A stretch of DNA of 64,000 nt from Polyangiaceae bacterium (GCA_023150915.1 JAKLKA010000027.1:1-64000); one strand, 5' to 3'. Counted from the first letter of the stretch, positions 17,136-26,388 are shown. The notes: generated by a model not told the origin, from the sequence alone. Made by a program: numbers and translations.

Positions 17136-18569
17136 ATGCCCGTCCCTCCCGAGCTCGCGAGTGATCCGGCCGTAGTGGGCCCCCTCGGCTCGCTGGCCTT
17201 CTCGGTGGTGCGCCCGCACTCGGCCACGCTGGCGCTGCGCGCGCTGCGCTGGCATCGCGACCTGGAGCGGCTCGGGGTGCGGGTGCCCCTGTTCGTCGCC
17301 CACGACGTCGGCCTGCTCTTGGGTTGCCCGAACGAGCAGCTCGAGATCGCTCCGCGCGTGGACCCGAACGCGCTGGTGGGGGCCACCGGTGCGCCGCCCG
17401 CCCTGTTCGCCAACTACCGCCGGGTGGTCGAAGAGGTCGCCGACAGCGAGACGGCGCGCCGATCGCGTGCGCTGCGGATGACCGACGACATGCTGGCGGT
17501 GCTGCTTGCCCGGGTGCTGGGCAGCACGGCCCAGCGCATCCAGATCGCTCCCTCTTACCCCGTGGCCGTGCCGCTCGACGCCACGCTGGTCGAGGGCATC
17601 GACGGCCAGCTCGTGGCCCTCTTGCCCCAGGTTCGGCGCGGGTTCGAGGTAGACATGCTGAACAAGCTGACCGATGCGCGGCTCTACGTGCTCACCTTGG
17701 TCGACGCGCTCGATCTGGACACGCTGCAGCTGTTCGGCATGCTGGGCGGCGACGCGGGTCAGGGCGCGCTGGCGCAGGTCGACCTGTTGGGGGTGCTGGG
17801 CGCGCCCGAGGCCAACGACGTGGTCGATTTCTCGCTCGAGATCTTGCCCAGCGTGCTCGAGAGCAAGGCCCGCCCGGCGGCCAGCACCCACGCGGCCTTC
17901 GGCTATTCGGGGCTCGCGCGCAAGGGCAGCATCGATGGCCTCGTGCTGACCGAGCTCGCCTGGGACGGCGACGAGCTGATGCGTCGCATGGCCGACGACG
18001 AGGTCTTGTACTACGCCCGCGAGCAGGCCCACGACGAGGCGAGTCGCGTGCACCACTTCTTGGTCGACGCCTCGGCCAGCATGCGCGGCGAGCGCGCGAC
18101 CTTCGCGCGGGGGATGGCGATCGCCAGCGCCAAGAAGCTGCTCTTGGCGGGTGAAGACGTCACCTTCCGCTTCTTCGATTCGCGGCTGTACGAAGCTCAC
18201 TCGGCGCGGTCGGGTCAGCTGCCCATCGCGTATCTGCTCTCGTTCAAGGGCGAGCACGGGCGCAACCCGTCTCGGGTGTTCGCCGAGGTCGAGCGCACGC
18301 TGGCCATCGCTTCCACCCGCGACCCGCGCGAGCCCATCGTGCACGTCTTCACTCACGGCGCGCTGTACGTGCCGCGGGACGTGATGGCCGCCATCAGCCG
18401 GCGCGCCAAGGTCTCGGGGCTGTTCATGCTGCCGTCGGGGGGCGCTCTCGATCTCGATTACCTGGACCTGCTCGACGCCCACTGGGTGGTGGACCACTCG
18501 GCGCTGGCCAGCCGATCGGCGCGCGCCAAAGAGGCACGGCGCATCCTGGGTACGGAGAAGGCGGCGTGA
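17136..18569 (+). CDS. VWA-domain protein
   Basis: The protein has 477 residues. The C-terminal half (about 300-460) is a von Willebrand A domain with the MIDAS motif FLVDASASM (D-x-S-x-S) and a later VHVFTHGALY strand. The N-terminal half is a hydrophobic/charged helical region without a recognised domain. No signal peptide is seen, so it is probably cytoplasmic. It overlaps the next gene by 4 bp. VWA proteins of this type commonly work with MoxR-type ATPases, but none is adjacent; instead the partner is a TPR/HEAT-repeat protein. Confidence 0.8.
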   Translation: MPVPPELASDPAVVGPLGSLAFSVVRPHSATLALRALRWHRDLERLGVRVPLFVAHDVGLLLGCPNEQLEIAPRVDPNALVGATGAPPALFANYRRVVEEVADSETARRSRALRMTDDMLAVLLARVLGSTAQRIQIAPSYPVAVPLDATLVEGIDGQLVALLPQVRRGFEVDMLNKLTDARLYVLTLVDALDLDTLQLFGMLGGDAGQGALAQVDLLGVLGAPEANDVVDFSLEILPSVLESKARPAASTHAAFGYSGLARKGSIDGLVLTELAWDGDELMRRMADDEVLYYAREQAHDEASRVHHFLVDASASMRGERATFARGMAIASAKKLLLAGEDVTFRFFDSRLYEAHSARSGQLPIAYLLSFKGEHGRNPSRVFAEVERTLAIASTRDPREPIVHVFTHGALYVPRDVMAAISRRAKVSGLFMLPSGGALDLDYLDLLDAHWVVDHSALASRSARAKEARRILGTEKAA

Positions 18570-20434
18570 TCAAGCTCCTGTCGCGCCTGACGCCACCCGC
18601 CTCGATCGAAGACGGCTACTCCAAGGCGCGCGGCCAGGCCGAACGGGGCCGCTGGGACGACGCGCTCGAGATGTTGATGGCGTCGCTCTTGGTCAGCCAC
18701 GCGCGCGAGCAGAGCTACGCGGCCGTGGTGATGCTCTTGACCGATGCGCTGGAGCGCGCGGGCGAGCACCGCGCTGCCCTGGCCGCCGCGTGGTACACCG
18801 GAGACAACTCGCACCAGCAGCGCTTGCTCGAGCGCGTGCCCCCGGTGGATCGCGCGCGCACCTTCATGAGCTGGGCCGAAGGCGACGCTTCGCAGCGCGA
18901 GCGGCTGTACAAGGCCGCCGCTCGCGAGCTGGAGCAAGCCGGGCTCTTGGTGCGCGCCGCAGTGTGCTGCGAGCGTGCCAACGACATTGCCGGCGCCCGA
19001 GCGCTGTGGTCGCGCCTGTCGCAGTTGGTCGACAGCGCACGCTCGGATCGCTACGTGGCTGGCCTGTGCCGCTTCAACCTGGCACGCATGTGCCGCCAGG
19101 CAGACGACCCCCGCGCGGCCCGTGAAGCCACCATCGCGGCCGTCCATCGGCTGGAAGAGGCCGCCGACCGCTTCGAGTCGATGGGGCAGCGCGAGCGCGC
19201 GTTCGACTGCTACCACGTGCTGATCGAGATCGGCTCGGCCACCGACACCTTCGAGCACGTGCTGGAAGGCTGCGTGAACGCCATCCGCATCTTGACCGAA
19301 GACAACCTGCGCTATCACGCCCTGCGGCTGTACGAGCACGCCATCAAGCTGGCGGGCTTCGCCGGCGAGCACTCGGCGGCGGCCACGCTGTGTCGCGAGA
19401 TGACCGAATACGCGCGGCGCCAGGGGCTGCACCGCGTGGCGGCACGGGGCACGCTGAACCAGGCGGATCTGTGGGCCAGCGTGGCCGAGCAGACGGCGAA
19501 GCGCCAGGGGCCGACGCACCTGGTCGAGAACGCGCTGGTGGCGGGGCTCTTGGCGCAGGCCGAGGCCGGGCAATACACCAAGGTCGGCGAGATCTATCAG
19601 GCGCTGGCAGGTCTGGAGATCGAGGGCTCGCGTCGCGAGCACTACGCCCGCGCGGCCAGGCGCTACGTGGACGCGTCGAACGCGCCGGTGGACTCCACGC
19701 TGCGCGACGAGCGCCTGGGCGAGCACGTGGGTCCGCCCGACGTGTGGCACGTGGACCTGCTCGAGTGGGAAGAGCGGGGCAGCGCCGCCGAGGCATGCGC
19801 CGACGTGCTGCTCGATCCGGCAGACGACAGCGACCGCATCACCCGCCGGACGGCGCTGTTCGGGCGCCTGGTCGCGCTGGCGGCCGAGGCGACCGAGCCC
19901 AAGAACATGGAGAAGGCTCAGGCGCTGGTCGCCGACCACCTGGCACCCATTGGGCTGTACGGGCTGCTCGCTCCGCTCGAGGCGCTGTACGGTAGTGAGC
20001 TTCCGTCGGTGCGCCTTTCCGCAGTCCGCGCGCTCTCGCGTTACTATTACAAGCGCACGTTCGTGACACTCGAGCGCGCGCTGGTGGACTCGGATGCGGG
20101 CGTGGTCAAAGAGGCCGTCGCGGCACTCGAGCGCTTGCGGTTCGACCACGCCTTCGACCCGCTCTCGCGCATCTACCGGACATCGGCGCGGGTCGACGCG
20201 CGCCTGGCGGCGCTGCGGTCGATCGCCCGCATCGATGCGGTCGAAGCGGCCGAGCTGGTGCTGGGCGCGCTGGACCACGGCGGACCCGACGAGCGCGAGG
20301 CCGTGCTGACGGCGCTCAAGGCGGGGCGGGGGAACCGCTTCGTCGAGGTGGCCCGGGCCGCCTACCCGGACGCTTCGCCCCGGCTGCGCACCGCCCTGGA
20401 CGACGTGCTGCGCGCCCGCGGCTTGCCGGTGTGA
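18566..20434 (+). CDS. TPR/HEAT-repeat scaffold protein
   Basis: The 622-residue protein consists almost wholly of helical repeats. Residues 1-400 have TPR-like pairs (for example ARGQAERGRWDDALEMLMA, and repeats with conserved small/aromatic positions). The last 120 residues contain HEAT-like repeats (VRLSAVRALSRYYYK, VVKEAVAALERLRFD, ARLAALRSIARID). GTG 18566 overlaps the VWA stop, so the pair is translationally coupled and the two products probably bind each other. No enzymatic domain is visible. It may present clients to the VWA protein. Confidence 0.75.
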   Translation: MIKLLSRLTPPASIEDGYSKARGQAERGRWDDALEMLMASLLVSHAREQSYAAVVMLLTDALERAGEHRAALAAAWYTGDNSHQQRLLERVPPVDRARTFMSWAEGDASQRERLYKAAARELEQAGLLVRAAVCCERANDIAGARALWSRLSQLVDSARSDRYVAGLCRFNLARMCRQADDPRAAREATIAAVHRLEEAADRFESMGQRERAFDCYHVLIEIGSATDTFEHVLEGCVNAIRILTEDNLRYHALRLYEHAIKLAGFAGEHSAAATLCREMTEYARRQGLHRVAARGTLNQADLWASVAEQTAKRQGPTHLVENALVAGLLAQAEAGQYTKVGEIYQALAGLEIEGSRREHYARAARRYVDASNAPVDSTLRDERLGEHVGPPDVWHVDLLEWEERGSAAEACADVLLDPADDSDRITRRTALFGRLVALAAEATEPKNMEKAQALVADHLAPIGLYGLLAPLEALYGSELPSVRLSAVRALSRYYYKRTFVTLERALVDSDAGVVKEAVAALERLRFDHAFDPLSRIYRTSARVDARLAALRSIARIDAVEAAELVLGALDHGGPDEREAVLTALKAGRGNRFVEVARAAYPDASPRLRTALDDVLRARGLPV

Positions 20435-20586
20435 GCGCCGCGCCCGCCACTCCGGCCGCGCTTCGGTCAGCACCACGCCTTCAGCCACGCTGATGCCACC
20501 CTGGTGGCCGCGCCCGGGACAGAACAACGCCTTCAGCGGGGACGCGCTCGGGTCAGAACGACGCCGTCGGCCTGGGGCGAGCGCGG
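20435..20586. repeat. Intergenic imperfect repeats between convergent genes
   Basis: A core like CGCGCnCGGGTCAGAACnACGCC occurs three times, starting near 20457, 20509 and 20543, with mismatches. GCGCGGTCAG near 20581 looks like a truncated fourth copy. The copies lie between the stops of the convergent scaffold and K+ channel genes. They do not form an obvious hairpin. They may be a degenerate tandem repeat or binding sites. Confidence 0.4.
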
Positions 20587-21606
20587 TCAGTCGCCGTCGA
20601 GCAGCGCGCGCAGCTTGTCCACGTTGGCGTGCTCACCGATCACGATGAACTGAACGCCCGCCTCGACGACCTGCCCCGGCGCAGGGTTGTAGACGTAATT
20701 GCCGTCGGGCTCGCGCAGCGCGAGCACCAAGAGGTTGGTGCGGTCACGAATCGGAATGGCGCGCAGCGACTTGCCCGCCCAGCTGGACTTCGCGGGCATC
20801 TCGACGAACTCGAAGTTCAGGTCCCGGTCCACGCGCAGGTGGTCGAGAAACGCAGTGGCTTCCGGGCGCACCAGCTCGCTCACCAGGCGATGTGCACCGA
20901 CCCGGTTCGGGCTCACGGTCGAGTCGGCCCCGGCTCGCGAGAGCTTCACTTCGTTCTCGATCTCGACCGCCTTGGAGATGATGCGAGCGCTTGGGTTCAG
21001 GGTCCGCACCGAGAGCGTGATGAACAGGTTGTCGCGATCGTCGGACAACGCCGAGACCACACCGGCGGCGCGCTTCACGCCGGCTGCGACCAGGGTGTGG
21101 TCTTCGGTCGCATCGCCCACCACATAGAGCAGGCCGCCGCCGATCTCTTCGCTGAGGCGCATCAGCATGTCTTCGTCCCGGTCGATGGCGACGAACCGCT
21201 GCCCGATCTGCGCCAGCTCTTCCACCACGTACTTGCCGGTGCGCCCGCAGCCCGCCACCACGAAGTGTCCGGACAGGCTCTCCAATTGCTTCTGCATGCG
21301 TCGTCTCCGAAACGCGCGCCCGATCACCCCTTCGATCAAGAGCGCGGTCAGTGTGGATTGGAAGAACGCGATGGCGCCGAGCCCGCCCAAGATCAGCACA
21401 CCGGTGACGACTCGCACTATGGCGAACGAGTCGGTGCCCGGCAGCTCGGAGAAGCCCACGGTCGAGACCGTGTAGATCGCGTAGTAGATGGTCTCGAAAA
21501 GGCTCCAGCGCCCGCCGCCGATCAGCCACACCACCACGCCGCCGGTGAAGATCACCATCAGCAGCAGCAGCACTGCCGAAAGCACGCGTCGGATCGCGGG
21601 GTCCAT
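20587..21606 (-). CDS. Two-TM potassium channel with RCK (TrkA-N and TrkA-C) domains
   Basis: The protein has 339 residues. Two transmembrane helices (about 8-30 and 62-92) flank a pore loop ending in the filter TVSTVGFSE, in place of the usual TVGYGD. An RCK domain follows with a Rossmann motif HFVVAGCGRTGKYVVEEL near residue 112, then a TrkA-C domain at about 260-335. The architecture is that of MthK-like, ligand-gated K+ channels. The 1-bp gap to the SDR gene upstream suggests one transcript with it. Confidence 0.9.
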   Translation of the reverse strand: MDPAIRRVLSAVLLLLMVIFTGGVVVWLIGGGRWSLFETIYYAIYTVSTVGFSELPGTDSFAIVRVVTGVLILGGLGAIAFFQSTLTALLIEGVIGRAFRRRRMQKQLESLSGHFVVAGCGRTGKYVVEELAQIGQRFVAIDRDEDMLMRLSEEIGGGLLYVVGDATEDHTLVAAGVKRAAGVVSALSDDRDNLFITLSVRTLNPSARIISKAVEIENEVKLSRAGADSTVSPNRVGAHRLVSELVRPEATAFLDHLRVDRDLNFEFVEMPAKSSWAGKSLRAIPIRDRTNLLVLALREPDGNYVYNPAPGQVVEAGVQFIVIGEHANVDKLRALLDGD

Positions 21607-21607
21607 C

Positions 21608-22507
21608 TCAGCCCAGAAGCGCGCCGAGCGCGGCCTCTAGATCGGGATGTTGCCAGACATAGCCGGCGGCACGCATCTTCTCGGGCACGGCGCGCTGCCC
21701 GGTCAAGAGCGGGTCGGCCCCTTCGCCGAAGCGGGCGCGCAAGGCCAGCGCAGGCACCCGCAGCCACGCCGGACGACCGAGCACGCGGCCGATGGCGCGG
21801 GCCAGCTCGGCCTGGGTGACCGCCCCGGGGGCCACGACGTTCACCGGCCCCGAGAGCGCCGGATCCTCGATGCAGCGCCGAACCATGCCGACGACGTCGG
21901 CACGATGGACCCACGACACGACCTGCTCACCGCTGCCGATGGGCCCGCCGGCGAACATCCGGAAGGGGGTGACCATCGCTTCCAGCGCGCCGCCACCCCG
22001 GTCGAACACCACGCCCAGCCGTGCCACCACCACCCGAACGCCGAGCTCTTGGGCCGCCAGGGCCGCCGCCTCCCAGGCCTGGCAGACCCTCGCGAGGAAG
22101 TCGGAACCCGGCGAGCTCGTCTCGTCGAGGGCCTCGTCGCCCGCGCGGGCGCCGTAATAGCCGACGGCCGAAGCGCTCACCAGCACGCCGGGGCGGGGGC
22201 TGGCCGCCGCAAGGGCCGCCACCAGCTGCCGGGTCGTGTCGACGCGGCTGGCGGTGATGCGCTGCTTCGCGCTCTCGGTCCAGCGCACACCCACGGCCTG
22301 CTCGCCAGCCAGGTGGACCACCGCGTCCTGCCCGGCAACGGCGTCCGAGCACTGGCTCCACGGCACGACCCGAACCCCGGGTGCGAAGACCGTCGTCGGC
22401 GAGCGCACCAGCGCGGTCACCGTCGCGCCGCTCGCGCACAGTGCGCGCACCAGCTCGCCTCCGATGAAGCCGGTGCCGCCGGTGACGAGGACGCGTTTCT
22501 GGCTCAC
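21608..22507 (-). CDS. TIGR01777-family sugar-nucleotide-epimerase-like SDR
   Basis: This 299-residue protein starts at GTG 22507, which places the NAD(P)-binding motif VLVTGGTGFIGGELV right at the N-terminus. Further landmarks are VHLAGE, the SAVGYYG active-site region (Ser and Tyr-x-x-x-Lys-type region modified), and a C-terminal DUF1731 segment with the typical Pro-x-x-x-Leu-Arg-x-Gly pattern. The length and order fit the TIGR01777 family (E. coli YfcH-like), of unknown substrate. It is co-directional with the K+ channel gene. Confidence 0.88.
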   Translation of the reverse strand: MSQKRVLVTGGTGFIGGELVRALCASGATVTALVRSPTTVFAPGVRVVPWSQCSDAVAGQDAVVHLAGEQAVGVRWTESAKQRITASRVDTTRQLVAALAAASPRPGVLVSASAVGYYGARAGDEALDETSSPGSDFLARVCQAWEAAALAAQELGVRVVVARLGVVFDRGGGALEAMVTPFRMFAGGPIGSGEQVVSWVHRADVVGMVRRCIEDPALSGPVNVVAPGAVTQAELARAIGRVLGRPAWLRVPALALRARFGEGADPLLTGQRAVPEKMRAAGYVWQHPDLEAALGALLG

Positions 22508-22589
22508 GGGTGCGGAATTTGTACTTCCTTTTCCGCGTAGATTGGAGCGCAGCTGGACGGGCCTCCAAATTACGTCTACGAAAACGCCC

Positions 22590-23219
22590 ATGACCAAGGC
22601 TTCACTGTTCGCTGTTGCAGTGCTCGCCGCGTCCGCCAGCGTGGGCTGCGCGGGCAAGCCGGCGCCGCCTTTCGACACCCTGAAGACCGCGAACCTGACG
22701 GCGTTTCGCCTGCAGAACTACGAGCCGCCGGCCGCCGCGGCACCCGCGCCGACCCAGCCGGGCGCACTGCCGGGCCTGCCGCCCGAGATCAGCAACTGGA
22801 TGCAACAGGGCGCCCAGGGGCTGTCGGCGCTGATCCCGCCCGGGCTCTTGCCGCCGGGCATGTTGGGGGGCAAGCCGGGGGCACCCGCGCCGGCACCCGT
22901 GGCAGACACCACCCCGCGCTTCCACGGCTTCCGCATCCTGAGCCAGACCCAGGTGATCGACGAAGATCTGAAGGCAGAGCTCGGAAAGATCTTGGGGAAC
23001 GACAGCAACTTCGACAACAACCACGCGGCCTGCATGTACGCCGAGATGGGGCTGTCGTTCTCGTCCGGCGGCCCGCCGAACGACGTGCTCATCTCTTTCT
23101 CGTGCAACCAGGTCGGTGCGAAGACCTTCGCCTGGCCCCACGCGTCCAACGGAATGAAACCCAAGACGGTCCAGAAGCTCGCCGATGTCGTGCAGCAACT
23201 CTGGCCGCCGGGGTCGTGA
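22590..23219 (+). CDS. Lipoprotein of unknown function
   Basis: The protein has 209 residues with a lipobox (ASVGCAG). A Pro/Ala/Gly-rich linker (about 45-105) leads to a compact C-terminal domain of about 100 residues with two cysteines (AACMYAE and ISFSCNQ) likely forming a disulfide. A related linker and domain pattern is common among exported proteins here, but I do not recognise a family. It is divergent from the SDR gene, with an 82-bp promoter-bearing gap that is more AT-rich than its surroundings. It overlaps the TerB-like gene by GTGA. Confidence 0.72.
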   Translation: MTKASLFAVAVLAASASVGCAGKPAPPFDTLKTANLTAFRLQNYEPPAAAAPAPTQPGALPGLPPEISNWMQQGAQGLSALIPPGLLPPGMLGGKPGAPAPAPVADTTPRFHGFRILSQTQVIDEDLKAELGKILGNDSNFDNNHAACMYAEMGLSFSSGGPPNDVLISFSCNQVGAKTFAWPHASNGMKPKTVQKLADVVQQLWPPGS

Positions 23220-23596
23220 GCGGCGTCGCCGACACGAGCGGCGCCCGCAGTCTCGAGGCCGGCGAGCAGCTGGTGCTGGCCGGCCTGTTGCGCCTGTTGG
23301 TCCGGCTCGACGGGAAGTTCTCGGACGAAGAGCAGGCAGCGCTGGAAGATCTCGCCTCGGACTTCGGGGAGAAGACCTTCTGGCAGCTGATGGACGAGGC
23401 GGGCCGCAAGCTGCCCGACGAGGCGGCGATTCGCGATCGCGTGAACCTGGTGCGCGGCGAAGAGGCGCGCACGCTGATCTACAAGCTGGTGCTCGACGTA
23501 GCGCGCGTGGATTGCATCCAGGGCCGCGAGCAGGGTCTGCTCGACTGGCTGCGCGAGGCGTGGAAGCTCGACGAGGCCGGCTCGCCGTACCGCTGA
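23216..23596 (+). CDS. TerB-like helical protein
   Basis: The 126-residue all-helical protein starts at GTG 23216 (GTGA overlap with the lipoprotein). The pattern LLRLLVRLDGKFSDEEQAAL...LLDWLREAW fits TerB/DjlA-N-like domains, in which an acidic [D]-G-x-[FI]-x-x-E-E turn can bind metal. Such domains occur in tellurite-resistance and envelope-stress gene sets. Its role here is unknown; coupling to a lipoprotein hints at an envelope link. Confidence 0.6.
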   Translation: MSGVADTSGARSLEAGEQLVLAGLLRLLVRLDGKFSDEEQAALEDLASDFGEKTFWQLMDEAGRKLPDEAAIRDRVNLVRGEEARTLIYKLVLDVARVDCIQGREQGLLDWLREAWKLDEAGSPYR

Positions 23597-24379
23597 TCAG
23601 CCGTCGTACTTGACCAGCACGTTGCCAGCAGGGTCCAAACCCGGTGGCACCACGAAGAGGCGCTCGCCGGACTCGGCCCGCTCACACAACCGCGCCAGGC
23701 GCTCGGTGTCCGCCGCGGGGATCTTCTCCGAAGGCGTGGCGCCCGCGCGGCGCGCCATTGCCCCCGTCCAGGCCTGCCCGTCGGTGAGATCGCTTTCGTA
23801 CACGAAGCTCTTGGCGCGAAACTCGTGGGTGCCGGGCACCGACGAGACCACACGCAGCGGGCCCATCCGGGTGTGAACGCGCACCGCAGGGCTGGCCCAC
23901 TGCGCGACCCCCCGCAGGCGCTTGGCCCGCAGCATCTTCAGCGTCAGAGCCTTCACCCACGCCCCGGCAACGATCTTGGGCACCAAGCTGAGCAGCGACA
24001 CGCCGATGAACGTCCCCGGCTCGACGGTGGGCGCCGCGTAGTACGCCGCGGCGACGGCCACGTCGTCGGGCCCCAGGTTCAGGCGCTTGCGGGTGGGTAC
24101 CTCCAAGAAGCGCCCGTGACACGCGAGCATGCCGATCGCCCCGGGGAGCAAGTACAGGTCCGACAGCACCCAGCCCGGCAGGGTCAGATCACCGGGAAAG
24201 GCCAGGGCGTTCGCGTCCCGATAGCGTTCGACCAGGCTGGGGTGTTGCTCCGCTGCGTAGTACGTGGCCGGACAACCCGCGGGGGTCAGATCGAGTGACG
24301 CTCGGTTCGCCTGCGACCCGAGCGCCGCCAGCGACAGATCGGGGTGGCGCGCGAAGAAGTCTCGAGCCAGCTCATCCAT
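23597..24379 (-). CDS. Conserved-looking protein of unknown function
   Basis: This 260-residue protein has no signal peptide. It starts MDELARDFFARHPDLS and has a hydrophobic stretch PGTFIGVSLLSLVPKIVAG near residue 120 that could be a membrane-associated helix. The C-terminal half is mixed alpha/beta. The ATG overlaps the stop of the arginine-deiminase-fold gene by 8 bp, so the two are probably co-expressed. I do not recognise the family. Confidence 0.6.
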   Translation of the reverse strand: MDELARDFFARHPDLSLAALGSQANRASLDLTPAGCPATYYAAEQHPSLVERYRDANALAFPGDLTLPGWVLSDLYLLPGAIGMLACHGRFLEVPTRKRLNLGPDDVAVAAAYYAAPTVEPGTFIGVSLLSLVPKIVAGAWVKALTLKMLRAKRLRGVAQWASPAVRVHTRMGPLRVVSSVPGTHEFRAKSFVYESDLTDGQAWTGAMARRAGATPSEKIPAADTERLARLCERAESGERLFVVPPGLDPAGNVLVKYDG

Positions 24380-25292
24380 CGTCGGGCTCCGACAGGATCT
24401 TGGCGCGCGTCTGTTCCAGGCGGTTCTCTTCGGGGATGGTCAGCGCATCGCGCACACCCGGTGCGTGACACACCAGGCAGCGCGAAGCGCCCCCGGCCTT
24501 CTCGCACAGCTCGCCCATTGCGAGCTCGATCACCTTCATTCCCAGGGCCGCCACGCGGTCTTTCACGCGCTGTGGCACCACGCTGGGCGCCAGCCAGCGA
24601 TCGCCGATCGGCAGGCCATTGGTGGCATACGAGCGGATCTCGCTCTCGCTGACTGGGTCGAGCCGCCAGCCGCCGAAACGCTCGGCGAGCCGGTCGAGCC
24701 CATCGCCGACGATCACGTCTTGGCAGACCAAGATCTTGTCGGCGTGGGGCAGCGGCAAGAGGGCCATGTTGCCGTGGAATGCCGGCTGCCGAAGCTCAAT
24801 CACCTGCACCTCGCCATCGAAGTGCGCCAGCGCCGCCGTCAGCCCGGCGCGATCGGTGCGACCGCCGAAGAACAGCAGGGTGGTGCCATCGAAGGTGGCG
24901 ACGTCCCCTTGCCCTTCCCAAACCCCGGCGCCGGGGTCGATCACCTCGAAGCCCAACTTCTCGGCGAGCGGGCCCCAGTGATCGCGCTCGCGCGCGCGAT
25001 GCGGCGCAGCCATGCGCGGCAAGAGGAAGCGCGGCTTGCCACCGGGGCGTCGGGCAGCGAGCACGTGCCCCGCCTCGGCGGCATAGGGCATGCCGGTCAG
25101 CGCCTCGTCCACGGGCGGCAGCACCACCACGGTGGCGCCCGCGGCTTCGATCGCCTCGGCCAATGCCAGCCACTCTTTGCGCGCGCGGCGCGGCGAGACG
25201 GCGGCCGCCTGCTCGCTGCGGAAGTTGGCGCGCCCGCGGAGCGACCAACTCTCGCCCGGCGGCGACATCAAGTACACGTCGCTACGGTCCAC
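24372..25292 (-). CDS. Arginine deiminase/amidinotransferase-superfamily hydrolase
   Basis: The protein has about 306 residues from GTG 25292 (ATG 25268 is possible). It has the beta/alpha-propeller landmarks of the family: a segment WEGQGDVATF corresponding to the FEGGGD motif, FHGNMALLPL corresponding to the active-site His segment (H-x-D-x-x, with Asn-Met here), and a C-terminal GGASRCLVCH carrying the nucleophilic Cys. Members include dimethylarginine hydrolase and arginine deiminase. The altered second motif makes the substrate uncertain. It is coupled to the unknown gene downstream. Confidence 0.75.
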   Translation of the reverse strand: MDRSDVYLMSPPGESWSLRGRANFRSEQAAAVSPRRARKEWLALAEAIEAAGATVVVLPPVDEALTGMPYAAEAGHVLAARRPGGKPRFLLPRMAAPHRARERDHWGPLAEKLGFEVIDPGAGVWEGQGDVATFDGTTLLFFGGRTDRAGLTAALAHFDGEVQVIELRQPAFHGNMALLPLPHADKILVCQDVIVGDGLDRLAERFGGWRLDPVSESEIRSYATNGLPIGDRWLAPSVVPQRVKDRVAALGMKVIELAMGELCEKAGGASRCLVCHAPGVRDALTIPEENRLEQTRAKILSEPDDG

Positions 25293-25356
25293 GCGAGGGA
25301 TTGTAGGCCAACTCTTGGCCGCGGGGCGAAAGGCACCGTACGGTTGGCGTTCGCGC

Positions 25357-26388
25357 ATGCGTCTCGTCGGCTTGGCCCTTGCGACCCTCTTGACGAGCTG
25401 CGGGTCGCCCCCCCCCGCTGCGGCACCTGCGCCCACGCCGGCACCTGCCGCTCGTCCGCCGGCCCCGCTTGCCTCGGCCGCCGCGCCCGCCGCATCGGCA
25501 CAGAAGCCCGCGACCGAGGCACCACCGAAGACGCCGTTCGCCATCGCCAAGGTTGCGCCGCCTCACGCGCGCTCGGCGCAGCCCGGGGACGGCGAGTGGA
25601 AGCCAGTGACCGAGGTCGGCGAGAGCGACGGCGAGCCACTGGCGCTGAAGACCACGCTCCACCCTCACCCCATCCGTAAAGACGTCGAGGTGGTGGTCAT
25701 CGCTTTCGACCTTTCGCGGAGCGAGCTGGTCTGGGTGGCGGGCGCGAAAGAGCCCGAGAGCAAGACCGCCCCCGCCGACAAGCGCAAGGGCATGGTACCC
25801 GCGAGCGACCACCCACGCCTGCTCGCCGCCTTCAACGGCGGGTTCATGGCCAGGCACGGGCGCTTCGGGGCCATGCTCGACGGCGCCGAGTTCCTGCCGC
25901 CCCGCGACGGCGCGTGCACGGTGGCGATCACCCAGAGCGGCAGCGTCGAGGTGGGTCCGTGGGAAGAGCTGGCGGCGAAGAAGGCCGAGCTCTCGGCTTA
26001 TCGCCAGACGCCGCCCTGCCTGTTGCACGCGGGTCAGCCCCACGCTGCGATTCGCGGCGACTACAAGAAGTGGGGCCTCTCGGCGGAAGGCAAGCCCGAG
26101 ATCCGGCGCACGGCGCTGGGGGTCGACACCACGGGGCGCCTGCTGATGTTCGGCCTGGGCGAGTGGGTCGAGCCCAAAGACATGGAGCTTGCGATGCGCA
26201 CCGCCGGCGCCAAGAGCGCGGCGCAGCTGGACATCAACTGGAGCTACACCCGCTTCAACTTCTACGCGAAGAACGCCGAGGGCCACCTGGAGGTGAAGAG
26301 CACCCTGGTGCCCAAGCTGGTGCACGGCAAGCGGAGCTATGTCGGCGAGATCGCCGAGCGTGATTTCTTCTACGTCCGCCGGAAGTGA
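25357..26388 (+). CDS. Phosphodiester glycosidase-like (NAGPA-family) lipoprotein
   Basis: The protein has 343 residues with a lipobox (LLTSCGS) and a long Pro/Ala linker. The C-terminal domain has features of the NAGPA-like family: AAFNGGFMARHGRFG, then RRTALGVDTTGRLLMFGLGE, then a GA-x-x-A-x-x-LD segment (AGAKSAAQLDIN). Family members in bacteria process phosphodiester-linked sugars at the envelope. The usual final LDGGGS is LDINWS here, so the activity could be altered. It is divergent from the deiminase-fold gene. Confidence 0.75.
   Translation: MRLVGLALATLLTSCGSPPPAAAPAPTPAPAARPPAPLASAAAPAASAQKPATEAPPKTPFAIAKVAPPHARSAQPGDGEWKPVTEVGESDGEPLALKTTLHPHPIRKDVEVVVIAFDLSRSELVWVAGAKEPESKTAPADKRKGMVPASDHPRLLAAFNGGFMARHGRFGAMLDGAEFLPPRDGACTVAITQSGSVEVGPWEELAAKKAELSAYRQTPPCLLHAGQPHAAIRGDYKKWGLSAEGKPEIRRTALGVDTTGRLLMFGLGEWVEPKDMELAMRTAGAKSAAQLDINWSYTRFNFYAKNAEGHLEVKSTLVPKLVHGKRSYVGEIAERDFFYVRRK

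Noticed and set aside
15168-18497. A 1109-residue open frame on the minus strand across NDH-2 and the VWA gene
   Set aside because: It spans two genes with strong motifs on the other strand and has a composition typical of antisense frames (His/Arg/Gln/Gly). Stop-poor antisense frames are expected at this GC content.
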